Below, piece after piece: positions 8,664 to 19,451 of a DNA stretch of 64,000 bases (the first letter of the stretch is position 1; every line of letters begins with the position of its first letter). The notes beneath the pieces were generated by a model that saw only the letters and a list, made by a program, of their open reading frames with translations, did no database searches and was not told where the DNA came from. Source of the stretch: Limnobaculum allomyrinae (GTDB lineage: Bacteria; Pseudomonadota; Gammaproteobacteria; Enterobacterales; Enterobacteriaceae); the NCBI RefSeq assembly GCF_016649425.1, contig NZ_JADRCR010000004.1, positions 186,001 to 250,000 on the forward strand, given 5' to 3'. The translations under genes and the position numbers were made by a program.

Positions 8664-8794
8664 ACATTTATACCGCCATATTTACCTTACGGTTATCGGA
8701 TTTTTAACTGATATTTCACCAAACCCCTTCCTGTATTATGATTTCCCACTACTGGCAAAACTCTTCATCATCAGGTAATAAAAGGATTTCCGAC

Positions 8795-9361
8795 ATGATG
8801 CCATCAATACCCTACCGTCAAATCCGGGCGCTGTTCGACAATGACACTATTCGGGTTTATCAGGCTTATTCCCACCAAATTGCTGACTCGGCATTGGCTC
8901 AGGGTACGTTTGTTTCTCCTCCTTTTAAGATGGCGCGCATGACCTGGATAAAGCCGTCATTTCTCTGGATGATGTATCGGGCCGGATGGGGCTATAAAGA
9001 TGTCGGTCAGGCACGTATTCTGGCTATGGATATCAGCCGCGAAGGTTTTGAGTGGGCGCTGGCACATAGTTGTGGTAGCCATGCAGAACCATCAATGAGC
9101 AAGGAACAATGGGAACAGGTAAAACGTGATTCTCCGGTTCGTATCCAGTGGGATCCTGAGCGTAACTTGTTGCTTCAGCCTCTTGAATATCGTTCTATCC
9201 AGATTGGTTTAGGGGAAGAGGCTGTAGAACGTTATGTAAACCAGTGGATATGTCGGATTACTGACGTGACGCCGCTGGCCCATGAAATTCGGGCGTTGGT
9301 GGTGAAAGGAGAAATGGATAAGGCAGCGGAGTTGTTGCCGTTGGAGAGGGTTTATAGGTGA
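8795..9361 (+). CDS. DUF4291 domain protein
   Basis: Cytosolic protein of 188 residues with the marks of the DUF4291 family: an N-terminal IPYRQIRALFDNDTIRVYQAY, a central MTWIKPSFLWMMYRAGWG, and VRIQWDPERN in the middle. No biochemical role is established for this family. Start chosen at ATG 8795 (AAAGGA ribosome-binding site at good spacing) in preference to an ATG 57 bases upstream that has none. It lies between ubiE and ubiJ, which are normally adjacent, and so looks like an insertion into the ubiquinone operon. Codon use is not obviously foreign by eye. Confidence 0.8.
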   Translation: MMPSIPYRQIRALFDNDTIRVYQAYSHQIADSALAQGTFVSPPFKMARMTWIKPSFLWMMYRAGWGYKDVGQARILAMDISREGFEWALAHSCGSHAEPSMSKEQWEQVKRDSPVRIQWDPERNLLLQPLEYRSIQIGLGEEAVERYVNQWICRITDVTPLAHEIRALVVKGEMDKAAELLPLERVYR

Positions 9362-9911
9362 CTTGTGGTTTAGTGATGTAGAAATTATTCCGATGATGTG
9401 AATCAGAGTGATCTTAGTGGTGGTTATTACCGCTATCCATAGCGAAATAAATACAGTGCTTAGTGAAGCTAACATCCCTGTCAGTTATTCAAGTATGAGC
9501 CATAGTCATTAGTTAACTACGGTATAGTTTCAACTGTATACTATTAGGCTATTCCGTAAATGGAAATAATGATTGATAGGGAGATTGTGCAGAATTATCC
9601 AGCTACTATAGCCATAATATGTATAAATACGTCCTGTTAAGTCAGGCGGTTATTTTTTGAATGATAACAAGAGTGTTTATTGTTGTTTCCAATGCGTTAC
9701 ACCTGAGATAACCATGAAAGTATTGACGGGTTAGCGGTCAGATTATCAAAGGTGGATGATTTCAATTAGAGATCGTTAACAATAATGTTATCGTCTCAAA
9801 ACAGATATTTTATTCTGCCATTTTGGTTTATCTCCTCATTCAGTCATTGCCTTCATGGTTGAATATCATCAATATACCCGTGTTGTATTTCAGTTCTTAC
9901 AAAGGATCGCT
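9362..9911. other. 550-base non-coding stretch before ubiJ
   Basis: AT-rich and without a convincing gene on either strand. No clear terminator, repeat-family copy or insertion-sequence end was seen. It must contain the promoter for ubiJB if those genes are no longer transcribed from ubiE, but no hexamers stand out enough to call. Confidence 0.5.
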
Positions 9912-10520
9912 ATGTTGTTTGTTCCCTTGATTGCCGGCATTATTGAAACCTCTCTGAACAGTTTGCTTTTTCGCGATCGCAGTATGCAGTCGATGAGTCA
10001 TCGGCTGGCGGGTAAGACGCTAAAGCTGAGCCTGCAAGAGCTGTCCACTTCTCTGACGTTAGTTTTTAGCGTTAATCATATTGATGTGGTGAGCCAGTGG
10101 GAGCAGCCAGCAAACTGCACTCTGATAACCAAACTGCCAACCCTGTTTTCTCTGCGCGATCGTCAACGCCTGTCTACATTAATGCGTGATGGTGATGTTG
10201 TGGTCGAAGGGGATATGCAGGTAATACAGCAATTTGTCACCTTAATCGATCTGGCTGAGTGGGATCCTGCCGAATGGCTCTCTCCTTATATTGGCGATGT
10301 AGCGGCAGAAACCCTGAGTCAGGGAGCGCAGAATGGCGCTAAAAAGATGAAGCAATGGGTAGAACATCAACAAAACTATCTGGCGCAGGCAGTGACTGAG
10401 GAGTGGCGTTTGGCTCCCGGGCGGCTGGAAGTGTTGCACTTTGGCGATGAAACTGAAATTTTGAGTCAGCAGGTTGATTCTCTGGCGAAAAGAATAGAGA
10501 AGCTGGAGAGTACCCGATGA
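9912..10520 (+). CDS. ubiJ: UbiJ, ubiquinone biosynthesis accessory factor
   Basis: SCP2-domain lipid-binding protein that scaffolds the soluble Ubi metabolon in aerobic ubiquinone synthesis. The 202 residues fit E. coli UbiJ (201). Conserved pieces include [20 protein letters not shown] and [19 protein letters not shown], and a coiled-coil C-terminus ending [12 protein letters not shown]. The start at ATG 9912 follows AAAGGA; an ATG 57 bases upstream lacks a ribosome-binding site and the homologous N-terminus. The stop overlaps the ubiB start (ATGA), so the two are translationally coupled. In E. coli the 3' part of this gene also encodes the EsrE RNA; I cannot judge this here. Confidence 0.9.
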   Translation: MLFVPLIAGIIETSLNSLLFRDRSMQSMSHRLAGKTLKLSLQELSTSLTLVFSVNHIDVVSQWEQPANCTLITKLPTLFSLRDRQRLSTLMRDGDVVVEGDMQVIQQFVTLIDLAEWDPAEWLSPYIGDVAAETLSQGAQNGAKKMKQWVEHQQNYLAQAVTEEWRLAPGRLEVLHFGDETEILSQQVDSLAKRIEKLESTR

Positions 10521-12148
10521 CCCCATCTGAATTTTTGCGTTTATATGTCATCGTCCGTGTCTTTCTGACCCACGGGCTGGATGAGCTGATCCCGAAAATG
10601 CGACTGACCTGGCCATTGAGAATGTGGTGCCGTTCATTGTTCTGGATGAGAAATAAATATCCGGATAAAGCGCTGGGTGAGCGATTACGTTTAGCATTGC
10701 AGACCTTAGGGCCGGTGTGGATTAAATTCGGCCAGATGATGTCAACCCGTCGGGATCTATTTCCGCCGGTTATCGCTGACCAATTGGCTTTGTTGCAAGA
10801 TCAGGTAGCTCCTTTTGATGGTGAATTAGCTCGTCAACATATCGAATCATCCATGGGCGGTAAGCTGGAGCAGTGGTTTGATGATTTCGACCCTCAGGCT
10901 CTGGCATCGGCTTCTATCGCTCAGGTTCATACTGCGGTGTTGAAAAGCAACGGGCAGGAAGTGGTACTGAAAGTTATTCGCCCGGATATTAAACCGATTA
11001 TTGAGGCAGATATCCGCCTGATGTACCGCATTGCCGGTTGGGTACCAAAACTACTGCCGGATGGTCGCCGCCTGCGACCACGTGAGGTGGTGCGTGAATA
11101 TGAAAAAACGCTGCTGGATGAGTTAAACCTGTTGCGCGAAGCGGCGAATACCATTCAACTACGCCGCAATTTTGATAACAGCCCGATGATGTATGTGCCA
11201 GAAGTTTTCAGCGATTACTGTCATGAAAATGTGCTGGTCATGGAGCGTATCTATGGCATTTCCATTGCTGATATTGATGCGCTGGAAGCCAATGGCACCA
11301 ACATGAAAGTGCTGGCGGAGCGGGGTGTTCAGATCTTCTTCACTCAGGTATTTCGCGACAGCTTTTTCCATGCGGATATGCATCCGGGAAATATCTTTGT
11401 CAGTTACGCCACGCCGGAGAATCCGCAATATATTGGTATAGACTGTGGCATTGTAGGTTCACTGAGCAAAGGGGATAAACGCTATCTGGCGGAAAACTTT
11501 ATCGCCTTTTTTAACCGTGATTATCGCAAAGTTGCTGAACTGCATGTGGACTCTGGCTGGGTGCCACCAGATACCAATGTAGAAGAGTTCGAGTTTGCTA
11601 TTCGTACTGTCTGTGAGCCTATATTTGAGAAGCCACTGTCTGAAATCTCATTCGGTCACGTGCTGATGAACCTGTTTAATACGGCGCGTCGTTTCAACAT
11701 GGAAGTACAGCCTCAATTGGTGCTGTTACAAAAGACCTTGTTGTATATTGAGGGATTAGGCCGACAACTCTATCCTCAGCTGGATTTATGGACGACCGCT
11801 AAGCCTTTCCTGGAAACCTGGATGCGCGATCAGGTAGGGATCCCTGCGCTGGTTCGCACCCTGAAAGAAAAAGCGCCATACTGGATAGAGAAATTACCTG
11901 AATTACCGGAATTGTTTTACGACAGTTTGCGGCAGCACAAAGAATTGCAAAATAGTATTGATAAACTCAACGCTCAAATTGGTCATCGTCAGGAGAAACA
12001 GAACCAGTCACGCTACCTGTTTGGGGTAGGTGCTACTTTACTGATTGGTGCTACAATCCTGTTCGCAAATCATATTCCCGTCTGGCCAGTTTGTCTGGCG
12101 GGTGCCGGAGCGGTTGTCTGGCTGATTGGATGGCGAAAGGCAGCTTAA
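10517..12148 (+). CDS. ubiB: UbiB, atypical kinase/ATPase of ubiquinone synthesis
   Basis: Member of the UbiB/ADCK protein-kinase-like family, an ATPase needed for ubiquinone production at the membrane. Hallmarks are the KxGQ motif in [17 protein letters not shown] (near residue 72-88), the Ala-rich loop [15 protein letters not shown] (near 128-142) replacing the Gly-rich loop, the catalytic-loop segment [14 protein letters not shown] and the metal-binding [11 protein letters not shown]. Two transmembrane helices end the 543 residues (E. coli 546). Overlaps ubiJ by 4 bases; tatA follows after 97 bases. Confidence 0.96.
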   Translation: MTPSEFLRLYVIVRVFLTHGLDELIPKMRLTWPLRMWCRSLFWMRNKYPDKALGERLRLALQTLGPVWIKFGQMMSTRRDLFPPVIADQLALLQDQVAPFDGELARQHIESSMGGKLEQWFDDFDPQALASASIAQVHTAVLKSNGQEVVLKVIRPDIKPIIEADIRLMYRIAGWVPKLLPDGRRLRPREVVREYEKTLLDELNLLREAANTIQLRRNFDNSPMMYVPEVFSDYCHENVLVMERIYGISIADIDALEANGTNMKVLAERGVQIFFTQVFRDSFFHADMHPGNIFVSYATPENPQYIGIDCGIVGSLSKGDKRYLAENFIAFFNRDYRKVAELHVDSGWVPPDTNVEEFEFAIRTVCEPIFEKPLSEISFGHVLMNLFNTARRFNMEVQPQLVLLQKTLLYIEGLGRQLYPQLDLWTTAKPFLETWMRDQVGIPALVRTLKEKAPYWIEKLPELPELFYDSLRQHKELQNSIDKLNAQIGHRQEKQNQSRYLFGVGATLLIGATILFANHIPVWPVCLAGAGAVVWLIGWRKAA

Positions 12149-12245
12149 CTATTTATTACCAGATTTTATTACTACAGCTTGCTGAAACTACCGTATACTG
12201 GTCAGCAATCTCAAAATCAACCCGCGATTAATAGAGGCATATAAC

Positions 12246-12527
12246 ATGGGTGGAATTAGCATTTGGCAACTACTGATAATCGTTGCGATTGTCGTACTGT
12301 TGTTCGGAACAAAGAAACTGCGTACTTTAGGTTCTGACCTTGGAGCATCGGTAAAAGGCTTTAAAAAGGCCATGAGCGATGAAGAGACGACTTCTAACCA
12401 GGCAACCACTGCCAACAAAGAAGAAGCCCAGAGCGACGCTGATTTTGATGTGAAATCTATTCAAGAACAGCAACAACCTTCGGTTAAAACCGAAGAGCAA
12501 AAGAGCCAGAATAAAGAGCAGGTATAA
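12246..12527 (+). CDS. tatA: TatA, twin-arginine translocase pore subunit
   Basis: Forms the size-adjustable export element of the Tat pathway for folded proteins. One N-terminal transmembrane helix (about 4-21, [18 protein letters not shown]), the FGTKK hinge and an amphipathic helix [19 protein letters not shown] are all conserved. The acidic, Gln-rich tail is variable in the family. 93 residues compared with 89 in E. coli. The first gene of a tatABC operon. Confidence 0.96.
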   Translation: MGGISIWQLLIIVAIVVLLFGTKKLRTLGSDLGASVKGFKKAMSDEETTSNQATTANKEEAQSDADFDVKSIQEQQQPSVKTEEQKSQNKEQV

Positions 12528-12530
12528 TCC

Positions 12531-13058
12531 GTGTTCGATATAGGATTTGGTGAAATTGTACTGGTACTGATCATTGGCCTGATTGTGCTTGGCCCTGAGC
12601 GGTTACCGGTTGCAGTTAAAACAGTCACGGGCTGGATTAGGGCAATGCGCTCTCTGGCTTCATCCGTGCAAAATGAGCTGACTCAGGAACTGAAGCTACA
12701 GGAGCTGAAAGAGCGCCTGAAGAAAGCGGAACAGGCAGGTCTGCAGAATTTATCTCCGGAGCTGAAAGCTTCTATGGATGAATTAAAAGAGATGGCTACC
12801 GGGATGAAGCGTACTATCCAGAGCGATCTCAATAATGCGGCTGAGTCTTTCAATACTTCACCAACTTCTGCTGCTGATGCCGATAAGCCTTCGGTGTCAG
12901 CCACTGAAACTGCCGCAAAAGCAGCAGAGGAAGCAGCAGCGAACAAGAGTAAAGTTCCTCCCGTCGAGTCTGTTGCAGAGCCGGTTGTTGCTGAAACGGC
13001 AACAGAGGCAGTTCAGCCAGAGCCGGTATCCATCAATAAACCTGATAGCGAAAAATAA
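12531..13058 (+). CDS. tatB: TatB, twin-arginine translocase receptor subunit
   Basis: With TatC forms the receptor for twin-arginine signal peptides. The N-terminal helix has the TatB-specific pattern [20 protein letters not shown] followed by [20 protein letters not shown] and a long amphipathic/coiled-coil region ([18 protein letters not shown]). The C-terminal part is an Ala/Glu/Pro-rich low-complexity tail. GTG start, 3 bases after the tatA stop. 175 residues (E. coli 171). Confidence 0.95.
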   Translation: MFDIGFGEIVLVLIIGLIVLGPERLPVAVKTVTGWIRAMRSLASSVQNELTQELKLQELKERLKKAEQAGLQNLSPELKASMDELKEMATGMKRTIQSDLNNAAESFNTSPTSAADADKPSVSATETAAKAAEEAAANKSKVPPVESVAEPVVAETATEAVQPEPVSINKPDSEK

Positions 13059-13061
13059 TCC

Positions 13062-13859
13062 ATGTCCGTAGAAGATACCCAGCCGCTTATCAGCCATTTG
13101 ATTGAATTACGCTCTCGCCTGTTACGGTCGATGGTTTGTATTCTTTTGATATTTCTGGCGTTAGTCTATTTTTCAAACGACATCTACCATATGGTGTCCG
13201 CACCATTGATGACTCAACTGCCTCATGGTGCCAGCATGATTGCAACGGACGTGGCTTCGCCATTCCTGACGCCAATCAAGTTGACCCTGATCGTTTCGGT
13301 ATTTATTTCAGCCCCTTATATTCTGTATCAGGTGTGGTCATTTATTGCCCCTGCACTGTATAAGCATGAACGCCGTTTAATGATGCCGTTGTTATTCTCC
13401 AGTACTGCGCTGTTTTATCTGGGTATGGCATTTGCCTACTTCGTGGTATTCCCGCTGGCGTTTGGCTTCTTTGTTAAAACCGCACCGGAAGGCATATTGA
13501 TATCTACCGATATTAATAATTACCTGAACTTCGTTATGGCGCTGTTTTTTGCTTTTGGCGTATCGTTTGAAGTTCCGGTCGCGATTATTTTGCTGTGCTG
13601 GAGTGGAGTCACCACGCCGGACGACCTGAAAAAGAAACGCCCTTACATCATTGTGGGAGCATTCGTGGTCGGCATGTTAATGACGCCCCCCGATGTGTTC
13701 TCGCAAACGTTGTTGGCCATCCCCATGTGTATCCTGTTTGAAATCGGCGTCTTCTTTGCCCGTTTCTATGTAGGGAAAGGCCGCAAAAAAGCAGATGAGC
13801 AAGACGAAGAGGATTGCGAAGACGAGCATTCCGACGATAGCGAAAAACCATCGGCATAG
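13062..13859 (+). CDS. tatC: TatC, twin-arginine translocase signal-peptide receptor
   Basis: Six-helix membrane core of the Tat translocase. It carries the N-terminal [13 protein letters not shown] motif, where the ELR Glu and Arg contact the twin-arginine signal, the FxxP motif [21 protein letters not shown] in the first cytoplasmic loop, and the FGVSFEVPV helix. The cytoplasmic tail is strongly acidic ([18 protein letters not shown]). 265 residues (E. coli 258). Confidence 0.96.
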   Translation: MSVEDTQPLISHLIELRSRLLRSMVCILLIFLALVYFSNDIYHMVSAPLMTQLPHGASMIATDVASPFLTPIKLTLIVSVFISAPYILYQVWSFIAPALYKHERRLMMPLLFSSTALFYLGMAFAYFVVFPLAFGFFVKTAPEGILISTDINNYLNFVMALFFAFGVSFEVPVAIILLCWSGVTTPDDLKKKRPYIIVGAFVVGMLMTPPDVFSQTLLAIPMCILFEIGVFFARFYVGKGRKKADEQDEEDCEDEHSDDSEKPSA

Positions 13860-13885
13860 TTGTTATGTCAGTTGATTTAAATAAA

Positions 13886-13901
13886 GCCGCCTTCGGGCGG
13901 C
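13886..13901 (+). terminator. UUCG-capped hairpin after tatC
   Basis: GCCGCC-TTCG-GGCGGC, 27 bases after the tatC stop. It is a very stable tetraloop hairpin, but no T tract follows, so it may protect the mRNA 3' end rather than terminate by itself. A second GC-rich hairpin of related sequence, AGCCGCC-tgatg-GGCGGCT followed by TTAAA, lies at 14148-14166. Confidence 0.55.
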
Positions 13902-13937
13902 GCAGGCAGCTGACAAACCAGATAGATTGGCCTCAAT

Positions 13938-14105
13938 GAATATTCCGGTCGTAAAAATCTAAAGTGCTTATATTGGCTTTGTGCTCGACCGGAAGACCGC
14001 CTGTACTTAGCTTCAGTGCGTGTCGGGCCTGGTCTCCCTACGGGCACTTTGTTGGCTTACGCCAAGTCGACCCCCACGGGAGCCCCTCCCGACAATTGGC
14101 TATTT
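13938..14105 (+). repeat. Interspersed intergenic repeat, copy 1 (T-A stem form)
   Basis: Member of an uncharacterised repeat family seen at four loci in this window. The left end is a hairpin, TTCCGGTCG (13943-13951) pairing with CGACCGGAA (13986-13994), with a loop containing AAAGTGCTTATATTG. The stem is followed by GACCGCCTGTACTTAGC. The right end carries GTCGACCCCCACGGG and CCTCCCGACAATTGGCT, shared in degenerate form with the other copies. The interior differs between copies. Non-coding: reading frames crossing it are not conserved. Confidence 0.8.
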
Positions 14106-14175
14106 TTAAACACAAAACCGATTAGGTCAGACTTTGTCACCAATTTTAGCCGCCTGATGGGCGGCTTTAAACTAT

Positions 14176-14302
14176 TAGCGAGACCAATCGAAGGGAGAGA
14201 TTGCCGTTGGGGTCGACTTGGGGCAAGCGCTAAGCTCAGATGGTCTCCCGGCCGGGCACAATATAAATATAACCCTTTTGTTTTTACGGCCGGAACATTC
14301 AC
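14176..14302 (-). repeat. Interspersed intergenic repeat, copy 2 (C-G stem form), inverted relative to copy 1
   Basis: On the minus strand it reads TTCCGGCCG ... CGGCCGGGA (stem arms at 14287-14295 and 14246-14254), then GACCATCTGAGCTTAGC, GTCGACCCCAACGGC and CTCTCCCTTCGATTGG. It faces copy 1 across about 70 bases, so copies 1 and 2 make a composite inverted repeat filling the tatC-tatD gap. The variable stem base pair is C-G here and T-A in copy 1. Confidence 0.75.
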
Positions 14303-14361
14303 CGAAACTTAACTGGGTGGTTTGTTTTGGTAACGATATTCCCCCGTCAGGAGAAAAATCA

Positions 14362-15144
14362 ATGTTCGATATCGGCGTCAATCTGACCAACCGTCAGTTT
14401 GCTCAGGATAGGCATGAGGTGGTGGAGAGAGCTAAACAGGCCGGAGTTAACGGTATGCTGGTTACCGGAACTTCGCTGAAAGAAAGCATCGCGGCTCATC
14501 AACTATCCAACCAATACCCTGATTACTGCTGGAGTACTGCCGGGGTTCATCCTCATGATGCTTCTGGCTGGTCAGCTTCCTGTGAACAGCAAATATATCA
14601 ACTGGCAGCGCAGTCAAATGTAGTCGCTATAGGTGAATGCGGGCTGGATTTTAACCGTAACTTCTCAACACCACAGGAACAAGAACATGCTTTTAGTGCA
14701 CAACTGGCGGTAGCCGCAGAGCTTGAAATGCCGCTGTTTTTGCACTGTCGTGATGCTCACCACCGGTTTATTGAGTTACTGAAACCCTGGTTGAATAGGG
14801 TTCCTGCGGCGGTAGTTCATTGTTTCACCGGCAATCGTCAGGAACTGGAAGAGTATTTATCACTGGGGCTCTATGTTGGTATTACCGGCTGGATATGTGA
14901 TGAGCGTCGGGGGCAAGAGCTGCGCGAACTGGTGCCGTTAATACCTGTGGATAAGCTATTGTTGGAGACTGATGCCCCTTATTTGCTGCCGCGTGACCTT
15001 ACACCTAAGCCAACTTCACGACGCAATGAACCCGCACTTTTAGCCCATATATTGCAGCAAGTTGCCATACTGCGTGGCGAAGATGCTGTCTGGCTGGGAG
15101 AAATAACCCAGCAAAATGCTAACCGTTTATTGAGATTAGGTTGA
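14362..15144 (+). CDS. tatD: TatD, metal-dependent DNase
   Basis: TatD-family TIM-barrel hydrolase: a 3'-5' exonuclease also implicated in DNA repair and not needed for Tat export. Metal ligands are visible in [12 protein letters not shown] (the HPH motif), [37 protein letters not shown] and [11 protein letters not shown]. The start at ATG 14362 follows GGAG and gives 260 residues, the E. coli length; the frame is open further upstream through a repeat copy but that part is not homologous. The 500-base gap from tatC makes independent transcription likely. Confidence 0.93.
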   Translation: MFDIGVNLTNRQFAQDRHEVVERAKQAGVNGMLVTGTSLKESIAAHQLSNQYPDYCWSTAGVHPHDASGWSASCEQQIYQLAAQSNVVAIGECGLDFNRNFSTPQEQEHAFSAQLAVAAELEMPLFLHCRDAHHRFIELLKPWLNRVPAAVVHCFTGNRQELEEYLSLGLYVGITGWICDERRGQELRELVPLIPVDKLLLETDAPYLLPRDLTPKPTSRRNEPALLAHILQQVAILRGEDAVWLGEITQQNANRLLRLG

Positions 15145-15211
15145 GTCACTGCGAGAGCAGCGTATGATAAATAATGAAAAACTGGTGGGTGTTGATTCCC
15201 CGCAGAGTTAA

Positions 15212-16252
<1,041 letters not shown>

Positions 16253-16267
16253 AAATAATTGGTAAAG

Positions 16268-16288
16268 CGTCGGGCTATTAGCCCGACG
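16268..16288 (+). terminator. Strong hairpin after hemB
   Basis: CGTCGGGCTA / TAGCCCGACG, 10-bp perfect inverted repeat 16 bases beyond the hemB stop, with minimal loop spacing and no T tract. Probably terminates or protects hemB mRNA; it lies between convergent hemB and rfaH. Confidence 0.6.
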
Positions 16289-16313
16289 TGCGCTAAAACT
16301 GAGATAATGGTTG

Positions 16314-16351
16314 TTCCGGCCGATATTCGCTCATTGTATTTACGGCCGGAA
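16314..16351 (-). repeat. Interspersed intergenic repeat, copy 3 (short form, hairpin only)
   Basis: TTCCGGCCG (16314-16322) and CGGCCGGAA (16343-16351) are perfectly complementary with a 20-base loop. The flank on the right (AATATTCACAGAAATTAAAA) matches the outer flank of copies 2 and 5. The rest of the element is missing, as if deleted inside the hairpin. Located between the convergent hemB and rfaH genes. Confidence 0.65.
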
Positions 16352-16396
16352 TATTCACAGAAATTAAAATAGCTGAGTTGGTTAACTACTTAAATA

Positions 16397-16888
16397 TCAA
16401 TCCCGCTTCTCAAACTGGGAATTACTTATCTTATGTTCAACTTTCTGGTTAATAAGATTTAACAACAAGATAGAGCGTGCTTCACCGTCAGGTTCTGCAT
16501 AAATAGCTTCCAACCCTTCAAATATCCCTTCAGTAATAACAACGGTATCACCACTTTTGGGCTGTGTCGGGTCGCTTAATTGTGGTTTAGGCTGAGTCAT
16601 CAGGTTTTTTATCAGGCTAAAGGGCACTGTTACCGGGTATTTACCAAAACGAATAAAGTGACTAACGCCACGAGTAGCGCTGATAGTTGTGGTATGAACT
16701 CTTTCCGGATCCAGTTCAATAAACAAATAGTTTGGAAACAGCGGTTCATCCACCAATGTTTTTTTACCCCGAACGATTTTTTCTATCTGATACATAGGGC
16801 TAAAACTGGGCACCTGCTGCCTTTCAAGATGCTCTTGCGCGCGCACCAATTGACCACGCTTACAATAAAGTAAATACCATGATTCCAT
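16397..16888 (-). CDS. rfaH: RfaH, transcription antiterminator (NusG paralogue)
   Basis: Operon-specific antiterminator that joins polymerase at ops sites and couples transcription to translation of LPS-core, capsule and other long operons. The N-terminal NGN domain starts [23 protein letters not shown], almost identical to E. coli, and contains [15 protein letters not shown] and [11 protein letters not shown]. The C-terminal KOW domain has [33 protein letters not shown] (split here by function, about 105-140). 163 residues (E. coli 162), transcribed opposite to its neighbours as in E. coli. No ops site was found in the window. Confidence 0.95.
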   Translation of the reverse strand: MESWYLLYCKRGQLVRAQEHLERQQVPSFSPMYQIEKIVRGKKTLVDEPLFPNYLFIELDPERVHTTTISATRGVSHFIRFGKYPVTVPFSLIKNLMTQPKPQLSDPTQPKSGDTVVITEGIFEGLEAIYAEPDGEARSILLLNLINQKVEHKISNSQFEKRD

Positions 16889-17103
16889 GAGCTAATTCAC
16901 CAAAGAAAAATACCGCTTAAGCATAGCAAAAGAGTAGGATAATAGACATAAGGTTCAGTGTGATGGTCGATTAATCCAGCGATAAATACTATGCTGGCTT
17001 AATACATTGATGACAGTTTCAAACTAAATGGAAAACGATCACAGTAAAGGCGTGTGTTTTCCTGTATAAATAGAGAGTTAATAACTAAACAGAGGTGTTT
17101 TTT

Positions 17104-17829
17104 ATGGAACTGATATTGTTAAGTAATGGTAAGACATCCGGCGACGAAGAGTTACTGGGTTACGCTAAAAAACAAATTTTAGCGGTGCTGGAACGCAGGA
17201 AGGTCGCCAAAGCAATATTAATTCCTTATGCCCTGATTCGTAGTGATTATGATGCACGCGCGCGTGATCTGGAAAGCAGCTTAGGTATTTCCGTCACCAG
17301 CATTCACCACTTTGATAAGCCAGCCGAAGCCATTGCTCAGGCAGAATGCATTATTGTTAGTGGTGGTAACACATGGATGTTGAATCAGATGTTGCATGAG
17401 AAAGATTTAATTGTGCCAATTCAACGTGCAGTTCGTGAGCGTGAAGTTCCTTATATTGGCTGGAGTGCTGGTTGTAACGTGGCTTGCCCGTCTATCAGAA
17501 CCACTAACGATATGCCAGTACGCAGCAGCGTAGTGTTACCATCATTAGGTCTGTTTCCGGTGCAAATTAACCCACACTATATTGATGCTCATCTGAGTGG
17601 TCATATGGGTGAAACTCGTGATGAGCGTATTGCTGAGTTTTGTGCGGTAAACCAGACGGAGTCCGTAGTGGCACTGCGTGAAGGCAGCCTGCTGCAAATC
17701 TCCGGAACGAAACTTCGCTATTACAGCGCCAAAGAACAGGGTTTCAAAATTTTCCGTCACGGGCAGGAAACCACAGAACATTTTGATACCGCAGCACTCA
17801 GCGAACTGGTTCCATTTACCTGCTGTTAA
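17104..17829 (+). CDS. pepE: PepE, alpha-aspartyl dipeptidase
   Basis: Serine peptidase of family S51 that hydrolyses dipeptides with N-terminal aspartate. The nucleophile Ser lies in YIGWSAGCNVACPS, the active-site Asp and His regions are RTTNDMPV and QINPHYIDAH, and the oxyanion segment IIVSGGNTWML is present. Start at ATG 17104 (MELILLSNG aligns with E. coli MELLLLSN); GAGGTG lies just upstream. A GTG 9 bases earlier overlaps the ribosome-binding site and is unlikely. 241 residues compared with 229 in E. coli. Confidence 0.92.
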   Translation: MELILLSNGKTSGDEELLGYAKKQILAVLERRKVAKAILIPYALIRSDYDARARDLESSLGISVTSIHHFDKPAEAIAQAECIIVSGGNTWMLNQMLHEKDLIVPIQRAVREREVPYIGWSAGCNVACPSIRTTNDMPVRSSVVLPSLGLFPVQINPHYIDAHLSGHMGETRDERIAEFCAVNQTESVVALREGSLLQISGTKLRYYSAKEQGFKIFRHGQETTEHFDTAALSELVPFTCC

Positions 17830-17909
17830 TGGCTAAAAGTAAGTATAATGGCGGCGAAGTGAAGGAAACCTTTCTATAATGACATCTTAACTGGTCTGTA
17901 AATAAAACT

Positions 17910-19397
17910 ATGAAATACCGAGATCTGCGCGAGTTCCTCGATTTGCTGGAGAAGCAAGGGGAATTAAAACGTATTACACAACCGATTGATCCCTATCTTG
18001 AGATGACAGAGATTGCCGATCGCACCTTGCGTGCCGGTGGCCCTGCACTATTGTTTGAAAATCCCAAGGGATATCAGACCCCTGTGCTATGTAACCTGTT
18101 TGGCACACCCAAGCGGGTGGCGATGGGAATGGGACAGGAGGATGTGAGTGCGCTGCGTGAAGTCGGTAAACTGTTGGCCTTCCTGAAGGAGCCTGAACCA
18201 CCAAAAGGGTTTCGCGACCTGATGGATAAACTGCCACAGTTTAAACAGGTTTTAAATATGCCGACCAAACGGCTGGCCTCAGCACCTTGTCAGGAGCAGA
18301 TCTGGCAGGGTGATGATGTTGACCTGAGCAAGCTGCCCATTATGCATTGCTGGCCAGAAGACGCTGCTCCGCTAATCACCTGGGGGCTGACGGTGACCCG
18401 AGGCCCTCACAAAGAGCGCCAGAATCTGGGCATTTATCGCCAGCAGGTGCTGGGTAAAAATAAAGTGATTATGCGCTGGCTCTCTCATCGGGGCGGTGCC
18501 TTAGATTATCAGGAATGGTGCCAGCAGCATCCCGGTGAACGTTTTCCGGTTGCAGTGGCATTAGGTGCCGATCCTGCCACTATTCTGGCGGCGGTAACGC
18601 CGGTGCCGGACACACTCTCTGAATACGCCTTTGCCGGGTTACTGCGTGGTTATAAAACCGATGTGGTGAAGTGTGTATCCAACGACTTAGAAGTGCCGGC
18701 CAGTGCTGAAATTGTGCTGGAAGGTTATATCGAGCCAGGGGAAATGGCACCTGAAGGGCCATATGGAGATCACACCGGTTATTACAATGAAGTGGATAGC
18801 TTCCCGGTGTTTACTGTAACTCATATTACTCGCCGGGCTGATGCCATATACCATTCAACCTATACCGGTCGTCCACCGGATGAGCCAGCGGTGATGGGGT
18901 TGGCGCTGAATGAAGTTTTTGTGCCAATTCTGCAAAAGCAGTTCCCGGAAATTGTTGATTTCTACCTGCCTCCTGAAGGTTGCTCTTATCGAATGGCCGT
19001 AGTGACCATGAAGAAGCAATATGCCGGTCATGCCAAGCGCGTGATGATGGGCGTTTGGTCTTTTCTGCGGCAGTTTATGTATACCAAGTTTGTCATTGTC
19101 TGTGATGATGACATTAATGCCAGAGACTGGAATGATGTGATTTGGGCAATTACCACCAGAATGGATCCGGCGCGCGATACCGTATTAATGGAAAACACGC
19201 CAATCGATTATCTGGATTTTGCCTCACCGGTTTCAGGGTTAGGTTCCAAGATGGGTATGGATGCCACCAACAAGTGGCCAGGAGAGACGCAGCGTGAATG
19301 GGGAAGACCAATTACGATGGACCCTGCCGTGCGTTCTCGTGTTGATGCCATCTGGGATGAGCTGGCAATATTTGAAGATGGCAAAACGCCTCGTTAA
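17910..19397 (+). CDS. ubiD: UbiD, 4-hydroxy-3-polyprenylbenzoate decarboxylase
   Basis: Prenylated-FMN-dependent decarboxylase of ubiquinone synthesis. Residues typical of UbiD are seen in [20 protein letters not shown], the [13 protein letters not shown] segment (catalytic Glu and metal ligands), [17 protein letters not shown] and the C-terminal [21 protein letters not shown]-like stretch. 495 residues (E. coli 497), no truncation. fre follows after 54 bases, as in E. coli. Confidence 0.96.
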   Translation: MKYRDLREFLDLLEKQGELKRITQPIDPYLEMTEIADRTLRAGGPALLFENPKGYQTPVLCNLFGTPKRVAMGMGQEDVSALREVGKLLAFLKEPEPPKGFRDLMDKLPQFKQVLNMPTKRLASAPCQEQIWQGDDVDLSKLPIMHCWPEDAAPLITWGLTVTRGPHKERQNLGIYRQQVLGKNKVIMRWLSHRGGALDYQEWCQQHPGERFPVAVALGADPATILAAVTPVPDTLSEYAFAGLLRGYKTDVVKCVSNDLEVPASAEIVLEGYIEPGEMAPEGPYGDHTGYYNEVDSFPVFTVTHITRRADAIYHSTYTGRPPDEPAVMGLALNEVFVPILQKQFPEIVDFYLPPEGCSYRMAVVTMKKQYAGHAKRVMMGVWSFLRQFMYTKFVIVCDDDINARDWNDVIWAITTRMDPARDTVLMENTPIDYLDFASPVSGLGSKMGMDATNKWPGETQREWGRPITMDPAVRSRVDAIWDELAIFEDGKTPR

Positions 19398-19451
19398 CTG
19401 TCGCATTAACTTAGCGATAGCTGGAATTTAATGACTCTGTAGAGGGAGTAC

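Noticed and set aside
8795-9475. The DUF4291 region as part of a prophage or genomic island
   Set aside because: No integrase, tRNA target, phage gene or direct repeat is visible; it is a single gene.
14016-14312. A 98-codon frame between tatC and tatD
   Set aside because: It lies entirely in the repeat copies and has no ribosome-binding site; the corresponding frames in the other copies are not kept.
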